From Portunus trituberculatus (lineage: Eukaryota; Arthropoda; Malacostraca; Decapoda; Portunidae), in the NCBI RefSeq assembly GCF_017591435.1, contig NC_059303.1, forward strand, positions 11,092,860 to 11,156,859: 64,000 bases of DNA. Direction: 5' to 3'. Shown here one piece after another: positions 1-14,238 of the stretch. The number at the start of each line of letters is the position of its first letter. The first letter of the stretch is position 1. The notes below the pieces were generated by a model, which did no database searches, was not told the DNA's origin, and was given only the letters and a program-made list of their open reading frames with translations. Both the position numbers and the translations under genes were made by a program.

Positions 1-1246
1 ATTTTTTTCTTTGTTTTTTTTTTTTTTCTTGCTTTTAGTACGTCGTATATATTCTGTTCAGACCAGGGAACATGTGTGGAGTTAAGGTGTTTTTTTTTCC
101 CTCTCTCTCTTTCTAATAACCAGAAAATTTAGTCCTTCTACATGTCTTTTAAATTTGTTTATGTATATTTCTTGCTACATTTCAAAATGTTAATTTTATC
201 AGAAATCTTTTGTTCTTTTCATATCATTTCCATTGGTCACATACTGCTTGTGGACTCATCCTGTAAAATACTATTGAAATATACAGCTATAATTCATAGT
301 AGGGTACATCCGTGGGTCTCGAATATGATCATAAAATCTGGACCGAATTCCTGGTAGCACCACCAACACGGTATTAACTTCCTACCGCGAAGATATCGAG
401 TTTGCATCATAAGATCTTCTCTTCATAAATAGTGAAAGCATCGAACTTTTATTCCCCCACTATTGCTACTCTTCCGGAGGACCATATTTTTGTAGTTCCT
501 CTAATCATACCACCAGTGATTTTCAAGATTCCCTTCCTCATACTTCCCACTGCCTGTGTCAAGATTCTGCCACGATAGACTGATAGGTATCACGTGGAGA
601 GGCGGGGACAGCGGCAAGAAGGGGTGTGCAGGTCCCCCTCGCCTCCCTGGTAACAGTGCCCGCTAACCCCTGCCCCTTGATAAATAATTCAGATCGTGTT
701 CCTCCTCTTTTGCCTCTATATACATTAAGGCCTCTAGCACGTATATCTCGAATTTTACTGCTGAGCCGAACAGATTTATACTAGTCTCATTATGGATCAG
801 TGCCAGACGTGTTTTTTCCCCTTCCCTGTAAGAGTAAAGTGAGGTGAGTGCCCACCTGTCACCACCCACACAACCCTCGTGAATAATGCAAGCTGGAGTT
901 CTTAGAAATATTTGCCGAAATTTCTTGGAAGTCTCCATCATAATATGAGAACTCGAGACTCTCCTCCAAAGTTTAAGTGGCTGGCGCTCACTCTGACTTT
1001 CATAACATATTGAAGCGCTTGAAGAACAGTGTATGTAAATTTATCTCTGGTCACTTCGTAAGCGTGTTTGCCGTACATGTATGTGTGTACGCCAAGAGAA
1101 TAATTAAGAGAGCGTATTGTTTATGAAGCTTATGAATGCAGAAGGCATTGTTATTCCGAGTGGTTCGCCATGAACGCCTGAAGCCTAGAGAACCACAGCA
1201 GGACGAAGGCTAGGATCGTGACCACCAGCTCCAGAAGATTTGCTCC

Positions 1247-1251
<5 letters not shown>

Positions 1252-1307
<56 letters not shown>

Positions 1308-1312
1308 GCACA
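1252..1312. repeat. (AC)n microsatellite
   Basis: About 50 bp of uninterrupted AC followed by a short variant end with GCAC units. It lies in the 3' flank of abd-A. Confidence 0.97.
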
Positions 1313-1637
1313 AGAAGTCATCGTGGTAATTATCTGGGGAACGATATCCATCGTGTGTCCTCAAAGGGCGGGAGACAGGTAACCCTGGTCCAATCTAGCC
1401 ATGTGGCTGAGGGGCGCAAGGCAAAGTGAGCCGTGGGTTGGGTTCGGGAGGGGAGAGTCGCAGTCCCTTGGTTACAGGGAGCACCAGTGACCGATGACTT
1501 ATACTGCAGAGGTGGGGTATAAAGTTGACAATTATATATGCAAGGCCGACACGCTATGCTAGAAAGCATAATGACTGGAACAAAACTTGGAGCAGGGTCG
1601 GGCCGCCTCTCCGGTGGCCCCTCGGGTCCGTGGCTAG

Positions 1638-1726
1638 ATGGCGTTAGTTATTTCTTCTTTATAGCCATTTTCTTACTTATGGCGGCAGTGATGCACATGT
1701 TTATGATCGTAGCCCCATAAAATGGC
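1638..1726. promoter_or_regulatory. Cluster of four GCCAT (Pho-type) cores, possible Polycomb element
   Basis: GCCAT or its complement ATGGC occurs at 1638-1642, 1664-1668, 1679-1683 and 1722-1726, that is four times in 89 bp. GCCAT is the core recognised by Pleiohomeotic/YY1 proteins. A long (GA)n tract, the GAGA-factor type of site, lies about 360 bp away at 2087-2215. Drosophila Polycomb response elements in the bithorax complex combine Pho and GAGA sites. Function here is inference, and a chance cluster is possible. Confidence 0.2.
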
Positions 1727-2081
1727 CACCACTGAGGGGTAATCAAGGGGCTGGCGGCTCTGTCCATCTAGACAATCCTTGTCTCATGCAAGTCTGCAAA
1801 ACAAATGTAGGGAATGGGATTCTAAACTTTTATGATTAAACAAATATATTTTGGCATTCTATGTTTATTAGTTTTGGTGACTACAATGTACATTATTCCA
1901 CTTGACATAAGAGGCTTAAAAGATGACCCCTCAATGTTCCAAACAGTATTCTTGAAACAATAATCATATCTGTACATGATTCAACCCTTCTGGACAAACT
2001 TAGCATTATCTAAAAAAAAAAAAGTAAGAATCCTTGATATGGGCCACTGCAAAACAATACTCGCAACCGTGATAATTCTTA

Positions 2082-2219
<138 letters not shown>

Positions 2220-3356
2220 AAGTGCGATGTAACACACAACTGTTACAACACGTAGTGTGAGTGTTCGAAGAAGAAAAGTGGTCCGTTGGTTAGGAGAAAA
2301 TAATTTCCAGCATTTTCTGTAGAGTTCAGAGCTGCCTTGTTTATGTTAAACTCTTAAAGTCAAGAAGGGCACACCTACAGACACGGAGAAGGCGCACATG
2401 GTTGTGCAAACTCATACATTAGATAGGAATATCATACATGTTGTTACCCAGCGTGGGCACTGTGCTGTTAAATGAACCCTTGAGCCTCGGCTAATAAAAT
2501 TGTATTACATATGAACTGTTAGACAATCATTCTCTTAAGCAGGATTATGCTGCCAAACAGTTTCGCGCAACATAGCATCATTTCCTGCTCCTTCTTGTGT
2601 GTCTAATATCTGGTTTTGCACCACAATACGCGTCTGAGGAAGGGGTCAGCAAGGCAGTGATAACTTTGTCGCTAGGAAGCTATCATGACGGTCTAACTAC
2701 GGCAGGTCACCGTACCCTCAGTTTCTCCATGGCAGTTCTGCCCTCGGGGAGTGACATGGCGCCTGCCTTGTGGCGGAGACTGAACTGATGCGTCTTCATC
2801 ACATTCTTAGGAAAAATAAGAGAAAAATAACTACGAGGTATTGAATATATTGCGTTTCCTTAAGAGTGATGCAGATGAACAGCAGCTCCCTAGGTTTGCA
2901 AGCCATCACAGCGTCCCTGACCCGATAACCCTACAAGCACAGCAGTCCAGGTGGAGGTTGAGACCGAGGGAGGGAGGCGCGGGGGCCGGGGGTCGAGGGT
3001 TGGCGAGCTAAGAACGCAGGAGTGGTGTGGTGAAATTTTTATGTGAATTCTGCGGAATGTGAACATACGCGAACGCTTATTCGGGTAATTTTGGAAGGAA
3101 AGCCTCCCTTATTTTATCTTAATTTACGAGGGAAATAAACATGCGGGGAGGAAGGAACCCTCAGTAAGGGACGAGGCGAACACTTGAGGCTTTCGATCAT
3201 CGTTAATGAAAGAGCTGTCACTTGCTCCCAATTACTTGCCCACCACAGAGGAAGTCCCACAACGGAAAGATGAAGAAAACATTTTTTTTTTTTTTTTTTT
3301 TTTTAGCTAAGAACCCCCATTGACCCCTTGACCTCTGCTAGCCTTTACTCGGCACT

Positions 3357-3565
<209 letters not shown>

Positions 3566-6500
3566 CCCAGCACATCAAAGTTCAAAACTCCCTACCGACC
3601 AATTTCTCTCTAGTCGCCTCCCGCCTCCTCGTCTTCCTTGGTCTACAACTCCCAGCCGACCAACACGGACAGGACATTTAGATTCTATGTACACCTAGTA
3701 TTTATAACACTGGGATGCGCTTAAATAATAATAATGAAAAATGTGTCCTAGCCTGTTCTGTGATTTTTGTACGCATGTAACAATAATGTTGCTTAATACA
3801 ATAATAAAGATAAAAACAATGTACACGCATTCTATAACAAAGACAAGTTTCATGTTTCCTTCCACTTGGCCTACTCGCCTTCAGCCAACCATGGATATTA
3901 CGTGAGCAACGCTATTGCCATTTGTAGTCTCTGCAAGGAAGCCTCTCAAGGGCTTCACTACAGGCTCTCAAACTGAAACATCTGAAGACTGTATCCATCG
4001 GCAAAAAACAAAAGATATCTGGCTGCCCCCTTCGTTAAATTAGTGAACAGCACCTAAAGAGCATACGGAGTGCACGAAAGAAAACAACCGAGGGATGTTA
4101 ACGAGTCAACAGCTTTACAAAGTCAAGCTGAAAACACCTATAAGTGACGAGACGAGCTTCCCTGAGCTTTACTTACGGGGGGACCGTTTAGCAGGACTGA
4201 ATAAGGCTCAAAATAGCTTCATTCTGTCACCTTATGAAGACCTCTACTTGCTCCAAGCTGAAGGGGGGGGAGTGTCAGCTACATGTACTATCAAGCGAAC
4301 AATAGAAAATCTTAGACTTTTTACAGGGAGTATTGTCAGTGCAGTACTTTTTTTAATATTTTACATGGTCCTACTAAAACACATTGTGCATTCAGCCGCA
4401 TGTAAGTACAAATTATTTGGCATAACGTACGATGAATAAAAGGATGAATATTTCCCTTTCTTACATATGCCTAGCTTACGCATAGCCATTGAAAACACAC
4501 ATGGTGATAGGAATAGGGAAAGATATGGAGAAGAGGGAAAGAGTTAGAGAAATTGACCAACGAAAATTCCTACACGTATCAGTTACATAAAAGTTCACAA
4601 AGGACATTTATAAAATTACTTACAATTTTAAACATCTATGGATACACTTTTTTGTAGAACACTGACACCGGGGGTGGATACAGGAGTACACAGCACTTTC
4701 TTCCATGTTATGTGTGCACATTTCTATGTTTATAAAAAAATCAATTTTTGTCCATGTCCTTCGCTTTTATTCTACACACCATTCCAAATGTTTAAAAAAG
4801 TTAATTCATATATTTTTGCCTTCACAGTCTGAAAATACGTATGTGAACCAGTGCTTGGTCATCACGAAACGTTTTGTGTTCATGCTTTCCTTTAGTGTAT
4901 CAAAGAAGCCTGTGCACACAGAATGCTTTACCTTCCGTGTGCACATGTGTTCTCCAGACTTAACGAAGATGAACCACAGTTGTCATGAAGAACTCAGCAC
5001 TTGGTGACTTGGTGATGGTGAAATATTTGGTGTTCCGAGGAACCCATAAGCCGTACGTGTCTCGAGAGAGCATCAAGTGCCTGCACGTGCAGCTCAGGTT
5101 GACGGAGGTGCTGGCAGGATCTTGGAGACCCTGTTCGGCTGCCAGCCCGGTGGTAGCGACCTCGTGCCTTTTTTTTTGTTTCCTGCTTGTGTTGCAGCAC
5201 CGCACAAGCTCATGGAGTGGTGGTAACATCGTCATGGATGGTGGCGGACACGACTGGCTCTCGCTTCAGTGGCTTTACTTCCTCTGACGCAAGAGTCACG
5301 CCGCGTGAGGGCAGTGAGCAGCGGGCGGCAAAGGGATGTGTTGTTTAGCTCCCTGAGAAACGCAGACATAAAAACTTTCCTTCCTTGAGAGTATGACTAT
5401 GTGTTTAACAAAGTAGTTTCCCGAAAAGATGACATATATCTTTAACCTCGAGTGTCAGAGTTTGAAGGTTATGTTACCTAACAGGAAAGAAACATTGTCT
5501 GCTATTCCCCTAAAAGAACTTGCACCCGGACCCAAAGTGATAACTAACCTTTCTGCCGATTGCTTTATAGCCACTAAGACATCATGTCATGCCATTTGAA
5601 CTTCACAAACGCTCGACAGCGTGTTGGTATCTCAAAAGAAACTCTAAAACACATATGAGTGTCGAAAAGACGAATAGCCACAAGTAGGATGATTCGTGGT
5701 AGTTAGTTGTTGGTGGTGGTGGTGTGAGGCTCGGGGAACAGGCTGCCTGCTCCCTCACCTGCCGATACGCGTGTGTGGGGTCACTGGATCCTCATATCAT
5801 TGATCTCTCGTGAAAATAACTACTAAATTATACCGTCTGAAGGTGGCTTTGCTGAAGAAAATAATATTGATTTTCGCAATTTTTAATAATGGAAGATTCA
5901 TTGAAAGGCAACTTTTCCTTGAGAACAATTATAGGTAATAAGTTAACGTAGGAAAGTTACAGATGAAGCAAAACAGTAAACTCTTCATCTGTGGCAACGT
6001 GCAAAGTATCGACAGGCAAGCCCAAGATGGGAAAGTAAGACAAGTCTCATGGAAAACTCATTCGCTCCGTCTCACTGCTGCCAAAGTGTTCTCTTCCCCA
6101 TGTGCATCCAATCTCTAATCAAGCAGACGTGTATCCATTCACATCATGGCCACTGAAGGGCTGGAAGAATAATAATTAAAACGATGAGAAGTAAAATTCC
6201 GAGGATTTCCATCAGAATAAACAAAGGAGAAAAACTGCTCCGTTATAGTTGTCTCGAGAAAAAAGCAATATGAAGGAAGATTATACTATCACGTTTCACG
6301 CTCCACCGAAGAAAGGTTTACCGCGGCCATTGCTTTGTGTTGTGTTCTCGGTGTGTGCTGGCGTTGGTGGTGGTGGTGTGCGGCGCCCGGGGCTATGTAT
6401 CTCACGAGTTAATTGCGGCCACCATCATGCGGGTTCGCCATGTCTGAGTCACGTGCGTGGGGCGGGGTCTCGCGTAAAGCTAGGGAGTGTAATCCGTCCA

Positions 6501-8578
6501 GTACTAGTAATGTTTTGTTGTTTGATATTACTCTATGGATATTCAAAGTTTTGTTTTACTTTCCAGTGTAATCATGAAACAGAATATATACTAATTAAGT
6601 TTTTATTCTATTGTGAACAGGTGACTACGTTCACTGATAACCTTTAAATTTTCTCTTAAATTCTCTCTTGGTCTGGTTCGACACACGACCTTTATGTGTG
6701 AGTCAGTGAACCTGCAGCAGGCACACGAGGCGACGCGAGTGATGTATGGCGCAGACCCACGGCAGCCAGCTAGTCTCGCGTGATTGCTTTCTCTTCTCCC
6801 CAAGCCACGAGGGGCCGCCTTGTTTACGTGAAACGTCAAGTCTTGTGGCGGCCGATCACTTTGTGTCACACGCAGTGTATATTCTTTGCCTTACTACCGT
6901 TGCTCTGTAACTACAAATAATGTTAACATTATAACATTTCCGCTCTATAACAATGCCGAAAAAAAAAATACATTCCAAACAAGTCGGACATGTTCCACGG
7001 ATTAAAAGAAAAGTTTGCAAGATTTCTTCGTTGTATGTTGCGAAGACTAAATACTAAAAGAAAATATACATATAAGAATTACCCTTATGTATAGGAAATA
7101 AAATTAAAATCCGATGAAAAACCTCCAATGAAGCCATGTCCAATGTTACCCTCTTGAGATCCTAACCCATTATCAAGTCACTAAGCCTGCTGAGTCCCCT
7201 GACTTTCTGAAGTGTCTTGCTTTTAACATCGAATTTCTCTTTCTTGCAAATACATTTTAAAGTTTCTTTTTTTTTTCCTGTGTTTGTGTGTTTTCTTGAC
7301 ATCAGAAAGGCAGGGAAGGGCGTGGCCAACAACTTACACACTAAACACCCTGGCCTCACGTTGACACCTGGAGGGGGAGAGGGAGGAGAACGAGGCATGA
7401 CCTTACTAGGGCACAGTGAGGCTACGAGGATATCCGTGACCTCCATCTGACCTCCAGTAAGGCCTCGCACCGAATCTCCCTCCGCCTTGTGTCACAGTAA
7501 TCATGCACACTCCTTGGCCTCGGTAAACAGCTATTATGCATACACACATTATTACTATTAAAATAATTCGGAGGAGAGAGGTGTCAAAGAATGGATCACC
7601 AATAAATCCACTCTTATAATTTCCCTAAACCTAGAAATTGATAGTTTTCAAAATAATATTTATCCACCTTTAAAGCTCTAATTTAGCATATCGGCTATTG
7701 CACTAATTCTTCCTCACTCTGTTGTCGCACCTTGAAACTCTCTGCTTCACCTGTGGTGTCAGTGCTTTCCAGTCATGCCAATGCAATACCGAACAGGAAC
7801 AATGTTAGTATAGTGAGCAACACTGAGGAGTGCAGAGAGTTTCATTACAGTTCTCCTTCTTTGTACTTCGCCATGGTCGTTCTGGAGCACATGCACTCAA
7901 CGAACAAGGCTACATGTACTCCTTTCGGTTACACCCGCCATGGCAGACATCCCTATATCAAATCTCGAGACAAACATAACAATTAATAGAAATAAATATA
8001 ATTCATTCACAATGTAACAACACTCAGTCACTGCACTACCATCTTCCATATTCGTCAAACAAGTCGAAAAAAAACTACAGCGTTTAACCTTTGCAAGAAC
8101 TTAAAGCTGGAATCATTGGTTAATATCTAATTTACAAAAAACAAAAAAAAAAAATACATTCCGATAAAGTAACATTTAGTTAACGTGGAATATTCTAGGA
8201 AGGAAACAGTAAGAAAGCATATCAGTGTCCTCTCAAAGTCGTGACTCATGTCCTACATCATCTCATTTATAACTACAGTATAAGATCACTGCTGTCTCGT
8301 CCGCCGTGCGTACAGTAAGACGGCCGGGTCGATCCATAACATCCACCAGACTCGTACACTCGACAATGCGAATACCCCACTACCCTCATCATGTTGGTCT
8401 AGGTTTCCATGGATGGGTGCCTTAGGGGTGCTGACATGATGCATCCTCAGTATAGATTTTTGACAATACTATCTAGTGGTCAGAGTTGCAGGGGATTCGC
8501 CTTTGTCATTCACGCATAAGAGGTCATGGGGGCGGGGGTTATAAAATTTACGGTGGGCGGTGTCTCCGTTGAGCTTTG

Positions 8579-8584
8579 TTTATT
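8579..8584 (-). terminator. Candidate abd-A polyadenylation signal (AATAAA)
   Basis: AATAAA on the minus strand is the first canonical hexamer I find downstream of the abd-A stop at 9477. It would give a 3' UTR of about 0.9 kb. The gene strand reads GGCGAAATAAACAAAGC around it. Further candidates lie more to the left, so the true 3' end is not fixed by sequence alone. Confidence 0.3.
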
Positions 8585-9476
8585 TCGCCACTCGTCTGCA
8601 ACACCCCTCAAGCCCTGAGCGAGGAAGTGTGTGGTGAGGCCCGGGTGGTGAGTTGGCGCGTGAGGAAGTTTCTCGGGGTCAAGTTCTGGAGGGGAGGAAA
8701 AGTCTTTAGGCATGTCTTGCGTCCTTCTGAACACCAATACCGGGGTGTTGGCCTAGCATCGGGAAACTGTTTCACGAGACCTAAGATGTTTTCTCGTACT
8801 TTGCACTAACTGGATATGGTTCTTGCTTTGCGTTTGCTTTGTTGATGTTGGTTCAAGTGTTGTATGGGCTGGTTAATGATAATGGATTTTCTGCGTTCAC
8901 TGTTACAGTAGAGGTTGGTGGTGAAGCTTGCCAGCTCCTGGATGTTACAAGTACAGAGACACTTGCTGGTTCATCTCCTGAAGTGCCCGCTGGTAGTGTC
9001 CACGCCCCGCACCTCAACACACAGCCTTCTAGGCCGAGCAGCACCTCCTGGCGCCAAATTACCCACACGAGCAAACGCTTGCACATATTTTTCAGTGTAG
9101 TAACTTTTCGCCAGGACATTATTTTTGCTTTGCTATCAGTAATTTTACATTCGTAGCCAATGAAAATTTTCTTTTAGTATCAAATTTTCACCATCACTAA
9201 GAATCATAAAGCAGTAAGACTCGTAGGTTGGTCTTAAGCATTAAAGTGATGCTGAAGTAGGGTAAACAAGGTCTCCTCGGAGAGCCCTCCAGAATGAGGA
9301 CGTGGCTGAGGGTCGGGGTCGGGGGGCGGAGCTTCTGCTGAAGGTGTGGACGTGAAAGTGGTTGGTTGGGCGTGCATATCATTGGTTCTGGTAGCCGAGA
9401 AGTGAGGATATTTGCTTACATATGCAGCAGCAGTATCAGCAGCAGCACGCCCTTCAGGGGAACAAGTACCTTGGCG
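8585..9476 (-). other. Probable abd-A 3' UTR (minimum extent)
   Basis: Inferred from the stop codon at 9479..9477 and the nearest AATAAA at 8584..8579. It contains CTG-rich triplets just after the stop (about 9425-9450 on the minus strand). No conserved microRNA site can be judged by eye. Confidence 0.35.
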
Positions 9477-9722
9477 TTAAGTTGCAGCCTTGGTATCCCC
9501 AGTGCCACCTCCCGCTGACGATGAAGAGGTGCCGTTGGTGGCTGAGGCAGGCTGGCCGTTAGCTGTTGACGGCTGTTGTTCCTTGTTTGCCTTTTTGTCG
9601 TCTTGTTGCTGCTTGAGCTTATCCTGCTCTTCTCGTTCCCGTCGCACCTGTTCGTTGATTTCCTTCACCGCTCGCAGCTCCTTCTTCAGCTTCATGCGCC
9701 GGTTTTGGAACCAGATTTTCAC
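9477..9722 (-). CDS. abd-A: abd-A terminal coding exon: homeodomain helix 3 and C-terminus
   Basis: This exon encodes the last 81 residues of the Hox transcription factor Abdominal-A, a nuclear DNA-binding protein that specifies abdominal segments. It opens after an acceptor reading TTTTTTCAG and begins in phase 0 with homeodomain residue V45, giving VKIWFQNRRMKLKKEL (residues 45-60). W48, F49, N51 and R53 of the recognition helix are all present. The following ELRAVKEINEQVRREREEQ separates Abd-A from Ubx, which has a different post-homeodomain block. The tail is low-complexity, rich in Q/K and then S/T/G/A, ending DTKAAT before TAA at 9479..9477. It is shorter and less glutamine-rich than the fly tail. 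The homeodomain start lies 28.9 kb upstream. The open frame extends 4 codons 5' of the acceptor, which is intronic. Confidence 0.97.
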   Translation of the reverse strand: MKIWFQNRRMKLKKELRAVKEINEQVRREREEQDKLKQQQDDKKANKEQQPSTANGQPASATNGTSSSSAGGGTGDTKAAT

Positions 9723-10141
9723 CTGAAAAAACATCCCATATTAGACACAAGTTGCAGAGTAGTATAGAATGCCCTGCCAATGTGGAGTAACATATTCATA
9801 TATGATGCATACCAGAAAACTTTCACCAGTGATGGCGACGATAAGTAAAAAATAACATTTGTGAATTATGGAACAGGAACATCAAATAGATGAAGAAAGA
9901 TAACAGGTCAGTTGTATGCCTTTCATTGTGCATTTTGGTATGACACGAGAAGCAGACCAGGAAGTGTTTTAGAAAAGCCAGGCGGTGCAGGTGGAAAGTG
10001 GATGATCTAGACAAGTTCAGACAACTATATTTTCACCTACCCCTCCACATTATAATCAGCAAAATGTAGAACAACATAAATGCAACCTTCTTAGCAACAC
10101 AGAAGTAAAGATATCCTTTCATAAATTAATATGGTTGCTAA

Positions 10142-10144
<3 letters not shown>

Positions 10145-10233
<89 letters not shown>
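10145..10233. repeat. (AT)n microsatellite, about 89 bp
   Basis: Pure TA dinucleotide tract, about 0.4 kb inside the 3' end of the giant intron. Confidence 0.98.
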
Positions 10234-10237
<4 letters not shown>

Positions 10238-10800
10238 TTCCTACTAATTTATAGACATGTTTGTGGTAGCTATGTATATATTAGCATGGACATTACTGGG
10301 ATTAACATTAGCGATAATTACCACTGGCACTCATTAACCAGCCCAGTGGACGACACAATAACACGCAATGGGTCGTTCGCGGCTAATCACCACCTTGACG
10401 ACGCCTAGCACACCTGTCTGCCGGGGGAGCACCTGAGCGTGTGGTTCAAGACAGGAAAGATTATCGTGTGGCGGGCAAGGCAATGAGGGACGGGAGCACG
10501 TGTACCTGACGTGATCTGCTTTCCTCAGCTGGTATTTTACTGCATTTTTTCCTCATGCTGTAAATACGATGCTTGGAAGAAAGGAATGTGAAGTAAAGGG
10601 TACTGTATAACTTTGAAGGATCAAATGTAAGGTTGTATCATAATAAAAGAAAGAGAGAAGAAATTCCCAAATTCGATGACTTCATTGTTATCTTTGTGTT
10701 TGACGGAACACCAACTACGTTACTGAAACTGTTCCTTCACAGACATGATAGTTGACGTTGGTGAGTCGCTAGAAAAGAAAGTTTGGTCATAAAAGATTGC

Positions 10801-10939
<139 letters not shown>

Positions 10940-13407
10940 TGTGTTACAAAATCAATTGCCTTTTGTGCAGAATTCTGGGATATTGGATCAAAATAATTAA
11001 AGAAGAGACAATTCAGCAAATCCGAAGCTCAGATAGGGAGACGAAGAGGATCCAGGCAGAGTAGGGGACGAATCTGGTGGGAGGGAACAGAAGAAGGCAA
11101 ACCAGTAGGAGACACATGAAACGAAAAAAAAAAAAATTGGAAGGGAAACTCACAACCATCCTTCATGTTGCCTGGTCAAAAATGAGACCGCCAATTACAA
11201 GCCGGCAAGATTTCTACCAAATTATAGGACGTTTTGACATAGCGTCGAGTCCCAGCCCTCGTTAAGGTAATCTGCCGCTGCCTGGACTACACGCTAAACA
11301 TCAAGCTTATGACAGACAAAACAAACAGCAAGGACACGAGCCAGCCAAGCCTCCACGCTCCACAAGAAGTGGGCCGTGTTGGTGCGTCACGCTCAAAAGG
11401 GATCCAGGCGCCATGGCGTGGGAATGATGTGAGCCGCGGCTCTCTCCACCACTGCTTATTAACACCCCCAACACAATAAAGAGATGGTCAAAGGGTGAGG
11501 CAGCAGCAACATGACCTTTATCGACTGGTGAATGGTATGTCCCCTTCTCCTCCATGTGGCTGATAGCACGTGCTTGTGGCTGGGGCGACGAGGTTCTTGT
11601 ATTTACATTTTAGCATGCAAACTGTGAAATACACTAACCGATTAATCGTGATTTGTTAATGCCTCTCTTAGTTTTGATTTTTTTTTTATAGATAACTAAG
11701 AATCAATCAGATTCACGTATAAAAGGAAACAAAATCGAAACTTTCATCCTCAAAATGAAATTGAAAGGCCCTAGTGTTGAGATAAGAGATAGCGGAAGTA
11801 TAAAAAAAAATGGAAAAGGGGAAGAATTATAAAGGTGAGGGAAAAATAAGAGAACAGGTGCGGTAGACGTAAGTTGAGGACTTCTCAGGCGCCAACAACC
11901 AACCATAACTTGTCTTCTTCAGAGTCGTTTGAAGACTCGTTTGGGTGATGTGGGGGGCAAGGGGACGGCAGGGAATTATTGTGATACTGGCGAAAGCGAA
12001 GGGCGAAGTATGGGTTAGAAGGGAAGATTGGTGGCTATAAAACCAGCTTAGTGACTTTTCTCACAAAATAGACGAGGTGAAGTGATAAGGTGGAGTAGAT
12101 GGAGTGGCCACGTGGGACTTAAGTGTTATAAGGCATGCGTGGAAAGTGGAACTGTAGAAGAGTTTTTTTTTTTTTTAAGTCAGCACCTGTCAATTGCTCG
12201 CTAGAGGAGTTATGGCGGAAGGGAATGAGGTGCATAACTATCAGATATTACTCGAATCTTGGTTATTTTGTTATTGCTATTGTTATTGTTGCTGGAACAA
12301 TCTGCGACTTAAATTGCTGGTGTCACGTAAGCAGGCAGAATTTTCTAGGATGATTTATGGATACTTAGGTCAATTGACTCTCAGAGATAACGCGAAAAAG
12401 ATCTGATAAGAAAAATGAGCAAGCATAAGCTAAATTTTACAACAAATTACCAAAAACAGGAACTACATATATACAAGAAGAAGGGAACATGTTATTGCTA
12501 GAAAATTGTCGGTACAACAGCAAATTATACCATCTGTCTCTCACGGTCAAAGGGATGTAACATGTCTTAAAATACGAACGACAGAAAGAAATAGCAATAA
12601 TTATAAATGAAGATGAATTCACAAGAGCCTGTTAAGTTTTCACTTGCTGTAAAGAAAAAAATGTACGTCGATTTTGTTTTTGTCTAGTTATTATTCATCT
12701 AGCTCAGAATACACAAAAGATCAAGTCTTTACTGTCTTTTTTTTCAAGGGAAGAGGCGGAAAGGTCTAGATGCTGGAAGACAACTGGCCAATCATAGACC
12801 ATCGCCGTGAACACAATCCTATGCCGTCCTCATCATATTGCCTTATGTATTCATGTCTTGACTGTACTGGCAACAAGCGACACTGTGCTAAGAATTAAAA
12901 CCTATAATAGGTCATAACTTTGTATAATTACTGTTTATATGCATCCCTAGGTGATTGGCTCTGACGGTGGGCCCCTCTGTCTCTCTAATGGTGGTACAGT
13001 GTGTCAGTCTGTCTCCTGGCGAGGACCACACAATTACACATAGACTCCACTGCCTAAGGGAGAGGAAGGAACCATCACCCTTTTCCACTCCTTCTTAGAG
13101 AACACGGTTAATGCTATATCTATTACTATGCAAAACATTACCGGGGTCCTTAGCTGCCGCGGACTCTTGTTAGGCGTCTAAGGGCTTCTTGTGCCCGTTG
13201 AGTTATTACTGTGGGTACGTCCCTCCCTCCCGCCCTTGTTTACCCCAGCCTGAGGTGAGGCGCAAAGGAGGTAGGAAACCGCCTTCCCCTTCGCCCTTCG
13301 CCCCTCCCCAACCAAACCAGGTACCGCCCAGGCAGTGCTAATGGGGGAAGGGTATTTGCGTGAGGGAAGGCTTCAGGTAGTGTACGAATGTTAGGTGCGG
13401 CTCTGTT

Positions 13408-13410
<3 letters not shown>

Positions 13411-13488
<78 letters not shown>
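13411..13488. repeat. (TG)n microsatellite, about 78 bp
   Basis: Pure TG dinucleotide tract in the intron. Confidence 0.98.
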
Positions 13489-13491
<3 letters not shown>

Positions 13492-13607
13492 GAAGGAGGA
13501 TGAGTTGATAAACTTGTATGAGTATTTCTCTCTGTCAGAGTCTCTGTCACTTTCCTTTTTTTAATCTACACCCTACTTATCCGTTTTTAACTGTGTAACT
13601 ATTTGTT

Positions 13608-13714
<107 letters not shown>

Positions 13715-13803
13715 AAGACAAACGCACACACATGTACACTTTAAGTGAAATCGTGTGCACTTTACTAAAGAATGTGTTTACTCTGCAATTATGTGGCTTT
13801 GCA

Positions 13804-13807
<4 letters not shown>

Positions 13808-13864
<57 letters not shown>
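13808..13864. repeat. (CT)n microsatellite, about 57 bp
   Basis: Pure CT tract, third of the local repeat cluster. Confidence 0.98.
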
Positions 13865-13868
<4 letters not shown>

Positions 13869-14184
13869 GCGAAACAATTCCAAGTCTTTTCCATGGAACT
13901 TCGTTGGATTTCGTTTTCCTCTGGAGTCGTGAGAATAGACATCATAAACTGGTAAAAATATTAAAACTATAAACGCTTCTGACCACAAATCAAGCAACGC
14001 ACCTGCCATAGCATGAAACTCATCACAAAACCTTGCAGCATCAGGAGGCAACATGAAAGTTTATCTTCCCGTTTTTCCACTTTCTGTACTACATTTCCTG
14101 AAACTCGTAGCATCACTCGCCAACCATCTACCCATTGTTCTCTCGCACCCTCACCACAAAGTACTAAGTAGCACTTGCTTGTCG

Positions 14185-14235
<51 letters not shown>
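14185..14235. repeat. (AC)n microsatellite, about 51 bp
   Basis: Pure AC tract. The 202-residue open frame crossing it (14053-14661, plus) has no recognisable domain and is not called as a gene. Confidence 0.98.

Positions 14236-14238
<3 letters not shown>

Noticed and set aside
4095..4439. 114-residue open frame on plus with one hydrophobic segment
   Set aside because: Non-repetitive and starting at a true ATG, but without known motifs or neighbours. It is compatible with chance, and transcript data would be needed.
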